DNA from: DASUPK01 sp963833375
Lineage (GTDB): Bacteria > Actinomycetota > Thermoleophilia > Solirubrobacterales > 70-9
Direction: 5' to 3'
Length of the DNA stretch: 64,000 nt
Assembly (NCBI GenBank): GCA_963833375.1
Contig: CAWHXR010000007.1
Location: 372,001 to 436,000 of the forward strand
Shown: one piece after another, positions 25,488-34,066 of the stretch
Numbering within the stretch: the stretch's first letter is position 1
How the letters are laid out: each line of letters opens with the position of its first letter
Notes under the pieces: model-generated
What the model was told of the DNA's origin: nothing
Seen by the model: only the letters and a program-made list of their open reading frames with translations
The model's database searches: none
Translations under genes and position numbers: made by a program

Positions 25488-26711
25488 ATGGCCGTAGCCA
25501 CCGAGCAGCAGACGACTTTCCAGGAGATGACCGACGAGCAGAAGGCCATCGTCGAGATGGTCCGGAACTTCGTCGACAACGAGATCATCCCCAACGCCGA
25601 GGAGTACGACCACGAGGACAAGTTCCCCGAGCCGATCGTCGAGCAGATGAAGGAGCTCGGCCTCTTCGGGGTGACGATCCCCGAGGAGTACGGCGGCATG
25701 GGGCTCGACCTGACGACCTACGCGATGATCGTCGAGGAGCTCTCGCGAGGCTGGATCTCGATCTCCGGCGTCGTCAACACCCACTTCATCGGCTCCTACC
25801 TGCTGATGAAGTTCGGGACCGACGACCAGAAGCAGCACTTCCTGCCGAAGATGGCGACCGGTGAGATCCGCGCCGCCTTCTCCCTCTCCGAGCCGGAGGT
25901 CGGCTCCGATGTGCAGGGGATCAAGTCCACGGCGACCAAGGGCGACGACGGCAACTGGGAGCTGAACGGCCAGAAGATGTGGGTCACCAACGGCCTCGGC
26001 TCGAGCGTCGTCTTCGTGCTGATGAAGAACGACCCGAAGGCCGACCCGCCCTACAAGGGGATGACCTGCTTCATCACCGAGAAGGAGCCCTGGAAGGAGA
26101 AGAACGAGGGCCAGTTCGAGGGCCTCGAGATCCCGCCCAAGATCAAGAAGATGGGTTACAAGGGCGTCGAGTCGACCGAGCTCGTCTATTCGGGCTACAA
26201 GTGCCCGCCCGAGAGGATTCTGGGCGGCGAGGAGGCCGGCCTCGGCAAGGGTTTCTCGCAGATGATGGACGCCCTCGAGGTGGGCCGCGTGAACGTCGCC
26301 GCCCGCGGCGTCGGGATCGCCCAGCGCGCCCTCGAGCTGGCCCTCCGCTACAGCCAGGAGCGCAAGACGTTCGGCAAGCCGATCGCCCAGCACCAGGCGA
26401 TCCTGTTCAAGCTCGCCGACATGGCGACCAAGATCGAGGCCGCCCGCCTCGTCACGCGCAAGGCCGCGCGGATGAAGGACGCCGGCGAGCGCTCCGACCT
26501 CGAGGCCGGGATGGCGAAGCTGATCGCCTCGGAGATCGGCAAGGAGTGCGTCGAGGACGCCTTCCGGATCCACGGCGGCTATGGCTACTCGAAGGAGTAC
26601 GAGATCGAGCGGCTCTACCGCGACGCGCCGTTGCTGCTGATCGGAGAGGGAACCTCCGAGATCCAGCGCATGGTGATCGGCAAGAAGCTCCTGGAGCGGA
26701 ACAAGATCTAG
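25488..26711 (+). CDS. Acyl-CoA dehydrogenase
   Basis: A 407-aa FAD-dependent dehydrogenase introducing a 2,3-double bond into an acyl-CoA. Seen: FGVTIPEEYGGMGLDLTTYA, the FAD/substrate segment AAFSLSEPEVGSDVQGIKST, the WVTNG strand, the signature AQHQAILFKLADMATKIEAA, and the end region RIHGGYGYSKEYEIERLYRD. The catalytic Glu is expected in the C-terminal APLLLIGEGTSEIQRMVIG segment (EGT). Chain-length preference cannot be read from sequence. A TATCCT box (25439-25444) and GAGGAG precede the ATG. Downstream SDR and SCP2-like genes suggest lipid or branched acyl-CoA breakdown. Confidence 0.92.
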   Translation: MAVATEQQTTFQEMTDEQKAIVEMVRNFVDNEIIPNAEEYDHEDKFPEPIVEQMKELGLFGVTIPEEYGGMGLDLTTYAMIVEELSRGWISISGVVNTHFIGSYLLMKFGTDDQKQHFLPKMATGEIRAAFSLSEPEVGSDVQGIKSTATKGDDGNWELNGQKMWVTNGLGSSVVFVLMKNDPKADPPYKGMTCFITEKEPWKEKNEGQFEGLEIPPKIKKMGYKGVESTELVYSGYKCPPERILGGEEAGLGKGFSQMMDALEVGRVNVAARGVGIAQRALELALRYSQERKTFGKPIAQHQAILFKLADMATKIEAARLVTRKAARMKDAGERSDLEAGMAKLIASEIGKECVEDAFRIHGGYGYSKEYEIERLYRDAPLLLIGEGTSEIQRMVIGKKLLERNKI

Positions 26712-26729
26712 CCGGAGAAGCCGCCTTCC

Positions 26730-26735
26730 TAGACT
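26730..26735 (+). promoter_or_regulatory. Candidate leaderless -10 box (SDR gene)
   Basis: TAGACT ends 6 nt before the GTG at 26742; the GGGGAGG in between is too close for a normal ribosome site. Confidence 0.4.
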
Positions 26736-26741
26736 GGGGAG

Positions 26742-27419
26742 GTGGCTTCGGATCAAAGGGTGGCGCTGGTCAGCGGGGCGAGCCGAGGCATCGGTGCGGA
26801 GATCGCGCGCGAGCTCGCCTCCGATCACGGCTTCCTGGTCTTCGCCGGCGCCCGCGACCCGGGCGACGTCGAGGCGACGGAGGGGGTCGAGCCGATCGGC
26901 CTGGACGTCACCGACCATGCCACCGTCGATGCGGCGCGCGAGCGAATCGAGTCGGATCCCGGTCGCCTTGACGCACTGGTCAACAACGCGGGCATCTACG
27001 GTGATCCGATCGGCGCCGCCGACTACGACCTGGGCCGCGCACATCAGGTGCTCGAGGTCAACACCTTCGGCCCCTGGCGGCTGACACAGGCCCTCCTGCC
27101 GCTGCTCCGAGGCAGCGCCAGCCCGCGGATCGTCAACGTGTCGAGCGGCGCGGGCCAGCTCTCCGACATGAACGGGGGACGCGCCGCCTATCGGCTCTCG
27201 AAGGCCGCCCTCAACGCATTGACGCGCACCCTCGCCTCGGACGAGCGCGGCATCAAGGTCAACACGATGTGTCCCGGCTGGGTCCGCACGGACATGGGCG
27301 GCTCAGCCGCGCCCAGGTCGGTGGAGGAGGGCGCCGACACCGCGGTCTGGCTGGCGACCCTGGCGGATGACGGTCCCACCGGCGGGTTCTTCCGGAACCG
27401 CAAGCCAATACCTTGGTGA
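26742..27419 (+). CDS. Short-chain dehydrogenase/reductase
   Basis: A 225-aa classical SDR. Nucleotide motif VSGASRGIGAEIARELAS (TGxxxGIG with Ser for Thr) at the start, the NNAGIYG strand, the catalytic Ser in RIVNVSSGAGQLSDMNG, and YRLSKAALN (Tyr-x-x-x-Lys) are all present, with the C-terminal TMCPGWVRTDMGG. Acidic residue context after beta2 (FAGARDPGDVE) leaves NAD versus NADP unclear. Substrate unknown. It ends 1 bp before an SCP2-like gene, so the two are cotranscribed. Confidence 0.88.
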   Translation: MASDQRVALVSGASRGIGAEIARELASDHGFLVFAGARDPGDVEATEGVEPIGLDVTDHATVDAARERIESDPGRLDALVNNAGIYGDPIGAADYDLGRAHQVLEVNTFGPWRLTQALLPLLRGSASPRIVNVSSGAGQLSDMNGGRAAYRLSKAALNALTRTLASDERGIKVNTMCPGWVRTDMGGSAAPRSVEEGADTAVWLATLADDGPTGGFFRNRKPIPW

Positions 27420-27420
27420 G

Positions 27421-27786
27421 ATGGCTTCGACGCAAGAGCTGATCGCGACCGCAGTCGAGCGCTTCCAAGCCGAGGTCCCGGCGCTTGCCCAGCTCAAGCT
27501 CGTCTTCGAGCTCGAGCTGCGCGGCCGTGGCGACGTCCAGATGTTCCGGGTGGAGGTGCCCGGCCCGAAGATCAGCAAGGCCGCCTCGACCGAGGACGCG
27601 CGAGTCACGGTCGAGATCCATCGGGCGGAGTTCAACCGCCTCGCCGAGCAGGGCACGGTGGGCGACTATCGCGAGGCTTACGACGCGGGACACATCAGGG
27701 TGAGCGGCGACTCCGGGATACAGAAGCTGATCGCCCAGGTGATCGAGCGCCACGAGCAGCGCGCTCGGACGAAGAAGGTCCACTAG
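27421..27786 (+). CDS. SCP2 sterol-binding-domain-like protein
   Basis: A 121-aa protein resembling SCP2-like lipid-binding domains: LKLVFELELRGRGDVQMFRV, then ARVTVEIHRAEFNRLAEQGT and AYDAGHIRVSGDSGIQKLIA, the pattern of strands and the closing helix that bind acyl chains. It starts at ATG 27421, directly after the SDR stop; an upstream in-frame ATG (27367) lies inside the SDR gene and is unlikely. Probable role is binding or handing over acyl-CoA or sterol-like lipids; partner unknown. The gene stops exactly where a dispersed palindromic repeat begins. Confidence 0.75.
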   Translation: MASTQELIATAVERFQAEVPALAQLKLVFELELRGRGDVQMFRVEVPGPKISKAASTEDARVTVEIHRAEFNRLAEQGTVGDYREAYDAGHIRVSGDSGIQKLIAQVIERHEQRARTKKVH

Positions 27787-27847
27787 ATGCGAGGGTGCGC
27801 CGCAGCGAAGCGAGGCGCGGTGAGAGGGCGCGCGTAAGCGCGACCCG
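27787..27847. repeat. Dispersed palindromic repeat, copy A (expanded)
   Basis: Begins ATGCGAGGG and ends GGGCGCGCGTAAGCGCGACC-CG, the same ends as copies B (47558) and C (58662), but with a 33-bp insert that itself holds GCGCC...GGCGC arms. It fills the gap between the SCP2-like and winged-helix genes. The 3' part can form a GC-rich hairpin. Confidence 0.6.
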
Positions 27848-27857
27848 TTTCATGTAG

Positions 27858-28961
27858 ATGGGAAAGGCCAAGGCGATCGATCCGGCCCGCCTGGCGAGGC
27901 TGCGCGCGGCGACGCAGCTGATACACCGGCCGGTGGCCGCGAGGGATCCGGCCGAGATCGCGCGCTCGATCGCCGGGGCCCAGGCCCAGGACGTCTACGC
28001 GGGCCCGCTCACCTTTCGCTCCCGAAGCCGCAACCTGACCGCGGTGGACATCGAGCGGGCGCGCACGGAGGAGCGCTCGCTGCTCCGCAGCTGGGTGATG
28101 CGGACCACCGTCCACCTGATCCCGACGGACGACGCAGGCTGGTGGCTGCCGCTGTTCGAGCCGGGAATCGAGAGGTGGTCCCGCCGGCGCCTGAGCCAGC
28201 TGGGGATGCCCGCGGGCGACGAGGACAGGGCCCTGAGGGTGATCGCCAAGGCGCTGGAGAGCGAGGGGCCGCTGACCAGGCCCGAGGCCGCCCAGCGCGT
28301 GATCGGGGCCGGGGTGGAGCTCAACGAGCAGACCAGGCTGCACATCATCGGCCTGGCCGTGACCTCCGGCATCGCCTGCCTCGGCCCGGACCGCGGCAAG
28401 GCCACCTGCCTCGTGCGGCGCGAGGACTGGCTCGGGAGGCCGCCGCCCTTCGACCGAGAGCGAGCGCTGGCGGAGCTGGCGCGGCGGTACCTGGGCGGTT
28501 TCTCGCCGGCGGGCGAACGCGATTTCGCCTACTGGTCCGGGCTGCCCCTGCGCGACGTGCGCGCCGGGCTGAAGTCGATCTCCGGCGAGATCGAGGAGGT
28601 GCGGGTCGGCGACCAGACGATGCTGGCGAAGCGCGGCTCGTTGCCTCGGCTCCCGGCAACGGGTCAGGTCCGGATGCTCGGCAACTTCGACACCTACCTG
28701 CTCGGGTGGACGGACCGGGAGTTCTCCGTCGCCTCCGAGCACGCCGCGCACGTGAAGGAGGGCGGTGGCGGCTGGATCCGCCCCGTGATCCTCGAGGACG
28801 GCATCGTCGTGGGCGGCTGGCGCTCCAGGCGGAAGGGGAGCCGGCTGGAGATCACCCTCAACCTGCCGAGGGTCGAGGCAGACCGGCTGGGCGAGCAGAT
28901 CGAGGCCGAGGTCGCCGACATCGCCCGCTTCGAGGGCACGGAGGTGAGTGTCGCCGGCTGA
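27858..28961 (+). CDS. Winged-helix DNA-binding domain protein (HTH_42/AlkX-like family)
   Basis: A 367-aa protein of the large family of winged-helix proteins that includes YcaQ-type DNA glycosylases. Typical features: the N-terminal QLIHRPVAARDPAEIARSIA, GAQAQDVYAGPLTFRSRSRN, the WVMRTTVHLIPTDDAGWWLP segment, and the C-terminal QVRMLGNFDTYLLGWTDREF and VILEDGIVVGGWRSRRKGSR. Some relatives open interstrand crosslinks or remove alkylated bases, but the QxD catalytic motif of YcaQ cannot be assigned with certainty (GAQAQD is a candidate). Stand-alone gene. ATG at 27858 has no strong ribosome site. Confidence 0.75.
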   Translation: MGKAKAIDPARLARLRAATQLIHRPVAARDPAEIARSIAGAQAQDVYAGPLTFRSRSRNLTAVDIERARTEERSLLRSWVMRTTVHLIPTDDAGWWLPLFEPGIERWSRRRLSQLGMPAGDEDRALRVIAKALESEGPLTRPEAAQRVIGAGVELNEQTRLHIIGLAVTSGIACLGPDRGKATCLVRREDWLGRPPPFDRERALAELARRYLGGFSPAGERDFAYWSGLPLRDVRAGLKSISGEIEEVRVGDQTMLAKRGSLPRLPATGQVRMLGNFDTYLLGWTDREFSVASEHAAHVKEGGGGWIRPVILEDGIVVGGWRSRRKGSRLEITLNLPRVEADRLGEQIEAEVADIARFEGTEVSVAG

Positions 28962-29080
28962 GCGGTGCAGCCCCAGCAACAGACGCGTTGCTCTGTCGGA
29001 GCACCCTCCGATTAGCCCGGGTACCATCCCGCGCCGATCCTGGGGAGGAGTCACACGACTCAAGGAGACCGACCCAAACG

Positions 29081-29596
29081 ATGAGTGACGAGAACCATCA
29101 GCTGACGACGGACCAGGCCGAGCGAGAGGCCTCGGGTGCGCACGAGTACGGGCGCTACCTGGAGGAGTTCGAAGTCGGGGCTGTCTACAAGCACTGGCCC
29201 GCCAAGACAGTGACCGAGTCAGACGACCACCTCTTCTGCCTGATCACCATGAACCACCACCCGCTGCACATCAACGACGTCTACGCGTCGCAGTCGCAGC
29301 AGGGCCAGAACGTGGTGGTGGGACCCCTGGTCTACTCCCTCGCCCTCGGCATGTCGGTGAGCGACGTGTCCGGCAAGGCGATCGCGAACCTGGCCACGGA
29401 GGAGCTCAAGCACCCGGCCCCCGTCTTCCACGGGGACACGCTGTTCTGCGAGTCCGAGGTGCTCGAGGTTCGTCCGTCCGAGTCCAAGCCGGATCGCGGC
29501 GTGGTCAAGGTCCACACCCGCGTCTACAAGCAGGACGGGACGCTGGTCGCGGAGTTCAAGCGGGCCGTCCTGGTCCCGCGCAAGAACCCGGGCTAG
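29081..29596 (+). CDS. MaoC-family acyl-CoA hydratase
   Basis: A 171-aa single hot-dog protein. The hydratase-2 type motif is seen in ESDDHLFCLITMNHHPLHIN (Asp/His pair), followed by VVVGPLVYSLALGMSVSDVS and KHPAPVFHGDTLFCESEVLE, the conserved PVFxGDTL element. It hydrates enoyl-CoA or mesaconyl-CoA-like substrates. The ethylmalonyl-CoA genes nearby make a mesaconyl-CoA (beta-methylmalyl-CoA) hydratase role attractive, but known mesaconyl-CoA hydratases are about twice this length, so this is only a candidate. ATG at 29081 was chosen over upstream in-frame codons; AAGGAG lies 13 nt before it. Confidence 0.82.
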   Translation: MSDENHQLTTDQAEREASGAHEYGRYLEEFEVGAVYKHWPAKTVTESDDHLFCLITMNHHPLHINDVYASQSQQGQNVVVGPLVYSLALGMSVSDVSGKAIANLATEELKHPAPVFHGDTLFCESEVLEVRPSESKPDRGVVKVHTRVYKQDGTLVAEFKRAVLVPRKNPG

Positions 29597-30109
29597 TCAG
29601 CAGGCAAAGGTCTGGATGTTGTGGGGGTCGCCCGAACTCCCGTCATAGATGTACTTCTCGCACTTGAAGTTGCTGACGATGTCGTGGAGCAGGCCTTTCT
29701 TGGTGCGGATGACGGTTTCGCTCCAGGTCCAGTCGTATTCCCTTACCGCGGGGTTTGTTTCCCCGGGGAAGGGCGGCTCGCCCTCGCTATGGATGTCGAT
29801 CATGAACCCGACGCCTTGGCGAATTCGCTTGCCCTGCTTCTTGCAGGCGCCGCCATGGTTGGAGCCGTCAATCGGGGGGTCGGTGGGATAGGCGGGATCG
29901 GGCAAACCGATGGTGAAGCCGATTGCGTTGTACTGGGCCTGGAGCTGCGCGGCCGTCTTGTCGATCTCCGCATAGAGTTGATCGCAGCTCACCTTCAGGG
30001 GCTTGGCCTTCTTCTTGCCCGAGGCGTTCCCCGCGGCTCCGAGCGCGACGACGGTGACGAGCGCTGCCGAGAGGACGATTACGCCGAGGCGGCGGGTGTG
30101 AAGGTTCAT
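29597..30109 (-). CDS. Secreted protein of unknown function, 170 aa
   Basis: An N-terminal signal peptide (MNLHTRRLGVIVLSAALVTV, then VALGAAGNASG) precedes a Lys-rich linker (KKKAKPLKVS) and a soluble domain with four cysteines (about residues 42, 89, 150 and 170), which could form two disulfides outside the cell. A Tyr/Trp-rich segment reads NPAVREYDWTWSETVIRTKK, and the protein ends IQTFAC. I recognise no family. It abuts the MaoC gene tail to tail. The basic linker after the signal recalls the Lys-rich tails of the other secreted proteins in this window. Confidence 0.7.
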   Translation of the reverse strand: MNLHTRRLGVIVLSAALVTVVALGAAGNASGKKKAKPLKVSCDQLYAEIDKTAAQLQAQYNAIGFTIGLPDPAYPTDPPIDGSNHGGACKKQGKRIRQGVGFMIDIHSEGEPPFPGETNPAVREYDWTWSETVIRTKKGLLHDIVSNFKCEKYIYDGSSGDPHNIQTFAC

Positions 30110-30198
30110 CGAAACGGCTCCTGTTCGATTCCCTTGCCGCGTCGATTCAAGAGACGAGCGCTGATCAGACGCTCATCGCGGCTGGTGTCCTCCCGAGC

Positions 30199-30771
30199 CT
30201 AGTGCGCTTCGTCCGGAGCGTGGGCGGGAGGACGCGACTCCTCTGCCAGCGAGGTGATCTCCAGCACGCCGCGCGAGGCCTCCTCGAGGACCTCGGTCGC
30301 CTCCTCGGCCGAGCGCGCATAGAGCTCGACCAGGAGGTGGACGATGATCCGCTCCTCGTCGTGCTTGTGGAAGCGGACGTGGGTGAAGAACTCGCGCGTG
30401 CCCTGCTCGCCGAAGGATCCGTAGGTGAGCGACTCGGCGGCCTCTGGTCCCGAGCAGCTCTCGACCTGGTCCTGGTCGACCGTGACCGTGCAGGAAGCCA
30501 CCCAGGGGGTGCCCACCACCATCCGCTCCCAGCGGTCCTCGACCGGGACGACCCGGTCCTCCTGGATCGTCAGATGAGGCTGGTCGTGCAGGCAGCGCAG
30601 GCACTGGACCACGGCCTCCTGCACCTCCTCCAGGCGCTCGGAAGGCTCCCCGCTGTCGGGATCGACGCGGAGGATCGCGTCGTAGTGCAGCTGCACCTCC
30701 AGGTCCCTGGCCCAGCAGCGGTAGCAGCGGAGCCAGGAGCTGCGGTCGCCGCTCAGCTCCGGGTCGGTCAT
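30199..30771 (-). CDS. Unknown protein with two CxxC motifs, cotranscribed with ethylmalonyl-CoA mutase
   Basis: A 190-aa protein, acidic, with CYRC at about residue 16 and CLRC near residue 57, spaced like a zinc or Fe-S site. The second half contains FGEQGTREFFTHVRFHKHDE and IIVHLLVELYARSAEEATEV, a likely ferredoxin-like alpha/beta fold. No family recognised. Its ATG lies 5 bp after the mutase stop on the same strand, so it is almost certainly in the same transcript. It may serve the mutase or its cofactor, or be an unrelated passenger; nothing in the sequence decides. Confidence 0.7.
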   Translation of the reverse strand: MTDPELSGDRSSWLRCYRCWARDLEVQLHYDAILRVDPDSGEPSERLEEVQEAVVQCLRCLHDQPHLTIQEDRVVPVEDRWERMVVGTPWVASCTVTVDQDQVESCSGPEAAESLTYGSFGEQGTREFFTHVRFHKHDEERIIVHLLVELYARSAEEATEVLEEASRGVLEITSLAEESRPPAHAPDEAH

Positions 30772-30776
30772 CAGAC

Positions 30777-32777
30777 CTAGGCGGGCTGTGCGGCCCGGCG
30801 GCGCTGTGCGACCAGGTCGGCGATCTCGCCCATGATCCGGTTGATCTCGAAGTCCTTCGGGGTGTAGACCCCGTCCACGCCGGCCTCGCGCATGGCGGCG
30901 GCGTCCGCGGCGGGGATGATCCCGCCGACGACCACCGGGATGTCCGCGCCGTCGGCGCGCAGCAGCTCCACGACGCGCGGCACCAGCTCACGGTGGGAGC
31001 CGGAGAGGATCGAGAGCCCGACCACGTCGACATCCTCCTCGATGGCGGACTTGGCGATCTGCTCGGGGGTCAGGCGGATCCCCTGGTAGATCACCTCCAT
31101 GCCGACGTCGCGCGCGCGGACGGCGATCTGCTCCGCGCCGTTCGAGTGGCCGTCGAGGCCGGGCTTGCCGACCAGGATCCGGATCGGGTGGCCGATCTGA
31201 TCCGAGACGGCGGCGACGCGCTCCCGGACGCCGGCGAGCAGGTCGCCGTTGACGGAGCCGCCCGCGGCCGCCTCCGAGACGCCGGTCGGCGCGCGGTAGT
31301 CGCCGAAGACCTCGCGCAGGACGCCGGCCCATTCGCCGGTCGTCGCGCCGGCCTTGGCGGCCTCCATGGTGGCGGGCAGGATGTTCGCGCTGTCGTCACG
31401 GGCCGCCTCGGCGAGCTTCTCGAGCGCCGCATCGACGGCGGCCTGATCGCGCTCCGCCCGCCACTCCTCGAGCGCGGCGATCCGTTCCCGCTCGACCTCC
31501 GGATCCGGGGTCAGGATGTCCCCGTCCTCGCCGGTGGTGAGGGGCGAGTCCTCGGACTCGGTGAACTTGTTCTGGCCGACGACCACGATCTCGCCTCGCT
31601 CGATCCTGGCGATCCGCTCGCGGTTCGACTCGACCAGCTGGGCCTTCATGTACGGGACCGCCTCCACGGCGCCGCCGCGGTCGGCGACCTCCTTCATCTC
31701 GGCGTCGGCGCCCTCGGCGAGCTCCGCGACCAGGCCGTCCATCACCACGGATCCCTCGAAGATGTCCGGGTAGTCGAGCAGGTCGGTCTCGTTGGCGAGG
31801 ATCTGCTGGATGCGGAGGCTCCACTGCTGGTCCCAGGGGCGGGGGAGGCCGAGCGCCTCGTTCCAGGCCGGCAGCTGGATCGCCCTGGCGCGCGCGTCGC
31901 GGCCGAGGGTCACGGCCAGGGCCTCGAGCACGATCCGCGGCACGTTGTTCTCGGGCTGCGACTCGGTCAGGCCGAGCGAGTTGACCTGCACGCCGTAGCG
32001 CATGCGCAGGAACTTCGGCTCCTCCACGCCGTAGCGGTTACGGCCGATCTCCTCCCAGAGCCGGCCCATCGCCCGCAGCTTCGCGTGCTCCTCGATGAAG
32101 CGAACGCCGGCGTTGACAAAGAAGGAGATCCGCCCGAAGACCTTGGGGAAGTCAACGTCCGCGACCTGGCCGCGTGCCTTCACCTCGTCGAGCACCGCAA
32201 TCGCGGTGGAGAGGGCGTAGGCGATCTCCTGGACGGGTGTGGCCCCGGCCTCCTGCAGGTGGTACGAGCAGACGTTGATCGGGTTCCACTTCGGGATCTC
32301 GTTGACCGTGAAGGCGACGGTGTCCGCGATCAGCCGCATCGAGGGGCCGGGCGGGAAGGCGTAGGTGCCGCGCGAGAGGTACTCCTTGATGATGTCGTTC
32401 TGGGTGGTCCCCGCCAGCGCGGCGCGCTCCACGCCGTTCTCTTCGGCGACGGTGGCGTAGAGGGCCAGCAGCCAGGCGGCTGTGGCGTTGATCGTCATCG
32501 AGGTGTTCATCTCGCCCAGCGGGATGCCGTCAAAGAGCGTGTGCATGTCGCCCTTGTGGACGATCGAGACCCCGACCTTGCCGACCTCACCGCGCGCCAG
32601 CTCGGCGTCGGGGTCGTAGCCGGTCTGCGTGGGCAGGTCGAAGGCGACCGAGAGCCCGGTCTGGCCCTTGGCCAGGTTCTTGCGGTAGAGCTCGTTGGAC
32701 CGGCGGGCGTCGGAGTGGCCCGCGTACGTGCGCATGACCCAGGAACGGTCCCGCTCGGACAGGCGGTGCTCGCTCAT
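30777..32777 (-). CDS. ecm: Ethylmalonyl-CoA mutase (MeaA-type B12 mutase)
   Basis: A 666-aa adenosylcobalamin mutase with catalytic barrel and B12 domain in one chain. The N-terminus (WVMRTYAGHSDARRSNELYR, NLAKGQTGLSVAFDLPTQTG) and RGTYAFPPGPSMRLIADTVA are those of the MeaA/ethylmalonyl-CoA mutase branch; true methylmalonyl-CoA mutases are longer and have a longer N-terminal extension or a second subunit. The C-terminal B12 site is GKPGLDGHSNGAEQIAVRAR (DxHxxG), followed by LSILSGSHRELVPRVVELLR. It converts ethylmalonyl-CoA to methylsuccinyl-CoA in acetyl-CoA assimilation. An unknown CxxC protein follows after 5 bp. The gene appears leaderless. Confidence 0.9.
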   Translation of the reverse strand: MSEHRLSERDRSWVMRTYAGHSDARRSNELYRKNLAKGQTGLSVAFDLPTQTGYDPDAELARGEVGKVGVSIVHKGDMHTLFDGIPLGEMNTSMTINATAAWLLALYATVAEENGVERAALAGTTQNDIIKEYLSRGTYAFPPGPSMRLIADTVAFTVNEIPKWNPINVCSYHLQEAGATPVQEIAYALSTAIAVLDEVKARGQVADVDFPKVFGRISFFVNAGVRFIEEHAKLRAMGRLWEEIGRNRYGVEEPKFLRMRYGVQVNSLGLTESQPENNVPRIVLEALAVTLGRDARARAIQLPAWNEALGLPRPWDQQWSLRIQQILANETDLLDYPDIFEGSVVMDGLVAELAEGADAEMKEVADRGGAVEAVPYMKAQLVESNRERIARIERGEIVVVGQNKFTESEDSPLTTGEDGDILTPDPEVERERIAALEEWRAERDQAAVDAALEKLAEAARDDSANILPATMEAAKAGATTGEWAGVLREVFGDYRAPTGVSEAAAGGSVNGDLLAGVRERVAAVSDQIGHPIRILVGKPGLDGHSNGAEQIAVRARDVGMEVIYQGIRLTPEQIAKSAIEEDVDVVGLSILSGSHRELVPRVVELLRADGADIPVVVGGIIPAADAAAMREAGVDGVYTPKDFEINRIMGEIADLVAQRRRAAQPA

Positions 32778-32783
32778 GCCCTA

Positions 32784-32789
32784 ATGGTA
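32784..32789 (-). promoter_or_regulatory. Candidate leaderless -10 box (ecm)
   Basis: On the minus strand TACCAT ends 6 nt before the ATG at 32777. Confidence 0.5.
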
Positions 32790-32875
32790 AGTGCCACGAA
32801 AATCGAGCCGCGTAGTCGGGACCGCTCCGACCGGCGCTGAGGGGTGTTCTTGCAATCTGTCGGACGCCTCACGGC

Positions 32876-32881
32876 TACGCT
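32876..32881 (+). promoter_or_regulatory. Candidate leaderless -10 box (secreted protein 32891)
   Basis: TACGCT ends 9 nt before the ATG at 32891. TTGCAA (32850-32855) could be a weak -35, spacing 20. Confidence 0.4.
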
Positions 32882-32890
32882 CACGCCCGC

Positions 32891-33592
32891 ATGAGAACCA
32901 AGCTCACAGCCCTGCTCGTCGCCTGCGCCGCCCTCGCGACGGGCGCGGTGGCGCATGCGGCCCCGATTCCGGTGGCGAACTACACCTTCCAGGGCGCGGA
33001 CGACATCAACGCCTTCCAGAAGGTTGCAGGCTCGACCTGCAAGCGGAAGTGGGTCGGCAATCAGGCGCTCGGGATCGGCGTGGGCAGGAACACGAACTCA
33101 TGTGTCTTCCGTTCGTCGGTGGTCGCGGACTCGAGCGATCAGTACGCCGACCAGGGCATGGTCGCGACCACGACCGTCGGCGGGGGCACCAAGAAGCTGC
33201 AGAAGAAGTCCTTCGTGGGGGTCGGTGTCCGCTGGAGCAGCACCGCGAGCTACGTGCTGCGGATCCTGCCCAACTCGCACAAGTGGCAGTACCTCCGTGA
33301 CCCGAAGGGCCCGGCCGGCCCGCAGCTCGAGTCGGCCGGCAGCGGCAAGTTCGTCAAGCTCGGCTCCAAGCCGAACGTGATCACGCTGCGTGCCTTCTCG
33401 TACGGCGGCACGAGCACCAGCGTCGTCGCCTCGGTCAACGGCACGGGCGTCGTCTCGAGCACCGATTCCGGCGCGGATCAGCCCGACGGGCGCCAGACGG
33501 TCGTCACCTCCGGAGCCAAGGGGTCGGGGGCGGGCACCGGGATCAGCGGCGTCTTCGACAACGTCGTGGTCCAGGTCCCGAACCCGTTCTAA
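32891..33592 (+). CDS. Secreted beta-rich protein of unknown function, 233 aa
   Basis: The signal peptide MRTKLTALLVACAALATGAV ends at AHA, followed by mature PIPVANYTFQGADDINAFQK. The body is Gly/Ser/Thr/Val-rich with alternating strands (VITLRAFSYGGTSTSVVASV, GISGVFDNVVVQVPNPF), suggesting a beta-sandwich such as a concanavalin-like sugar-binding fold. Two cysteines (in STCKRKW and NSCVFRS) may pair. No catalytic motif. It is divergent from the ethylmalonyl-CoA mutase gene. Confidence 0.7.
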   Translation: MRTKLTALLVACAALATGAVAHAAPIPVANYTFQGADDINAFQKVAGSTCKRKWVGNQALGIGVGRNTNSCVFRSSVVADSSDQYADQGMVATTTVGGGTKKLQKKSFVGVGVRWSSTASYVLRILPNSHKWQYLRDPKGPAGPQLESAGSGKFVKLGSKPNVITLRAFSYGGTSTSVVASVNGTGVVSSTDSGADQPDGRQTVVTSGAKGSGAGTGISGVFDNVVVQVPNPF

Positions 33593-33679
33593 GGCGGCTT
33601 CGGCATGAACGGCCGCCACAGGCACCGCGGCCGAACCGATTCGCGGGCGGGGAATTCCCGCGGTTCGATCTGAATCCTC

Positions 33680-33685
33680 TACCTT
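33680..33685 (+). promoter_or_regulatory. Candidate leaderless -10 box (clpS)
   Basis: TACCTT ends 7 nt before the GTG at 33693. Confidence 0.45.
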
Positions 33686-33692
33686 CCGCCGC

Positions 33693-33983
33693 GTGGCCAC
33701 GACCACGGTTGAAAGGCCCAGATCCGCTGGTCCTGAGGAGGGTGTGGGCGGCAACTGGCTCGTGATCGTCCTCAACGACGACCACAACACCTTCGACCAT
33801 GTCGCGAAGACGCTCTCCCGCGTGATCCCCGGCGTCTCACTCGACGGCGGCTACCGGTTCGCCGACACGATCCACAACCGCGGCCAGGCCGCGGTCTGGA
33901 CCGGCCCGCGCGAGCCGGCCGAGCTCTACTGGGAACAGCTCCAGCAGGCGGGCCTCACCATGGCCCCGCTCGAACAGCACTAA
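33693..33983 (+). CDS. clpS: ClpS-family protease adaptor
   Basis: A 96-aa adaptor that delivers N-degron substrates to the Clp protease. The core begins NWLVIVLNDDHNTFDHVAKT, where the family motif is V(I)LxNDDxxTxxxV, and continues with IPGVSLDGGYRFADTIHNRG and AAVWTGPREPAELYWEQLQQ. The NDDHNTFD stretch includes the acidic residues that bind the N-terminal amino group. No clpA or clpC is adjacent. GTG start, apparently leaderless. Confidence 0.88.
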   Translation: MATTTVERPRSAGPEEGVGGNWLVIVLNDDHNTFDHVAKTLSRVIPGVSLDGGYRFADTIHNRGQAAVWTGPREPAELYWEQLQQAGLTMAPLEQH

Positions 33984-34066
33984 GCCTGCTTCAGACCATG
34001 AACGAGGGAGCAGCACGCTCCAGCGAGTTTCGTCTCGTCAATCTCTCCCAACCGAGGCGGCCGCGA

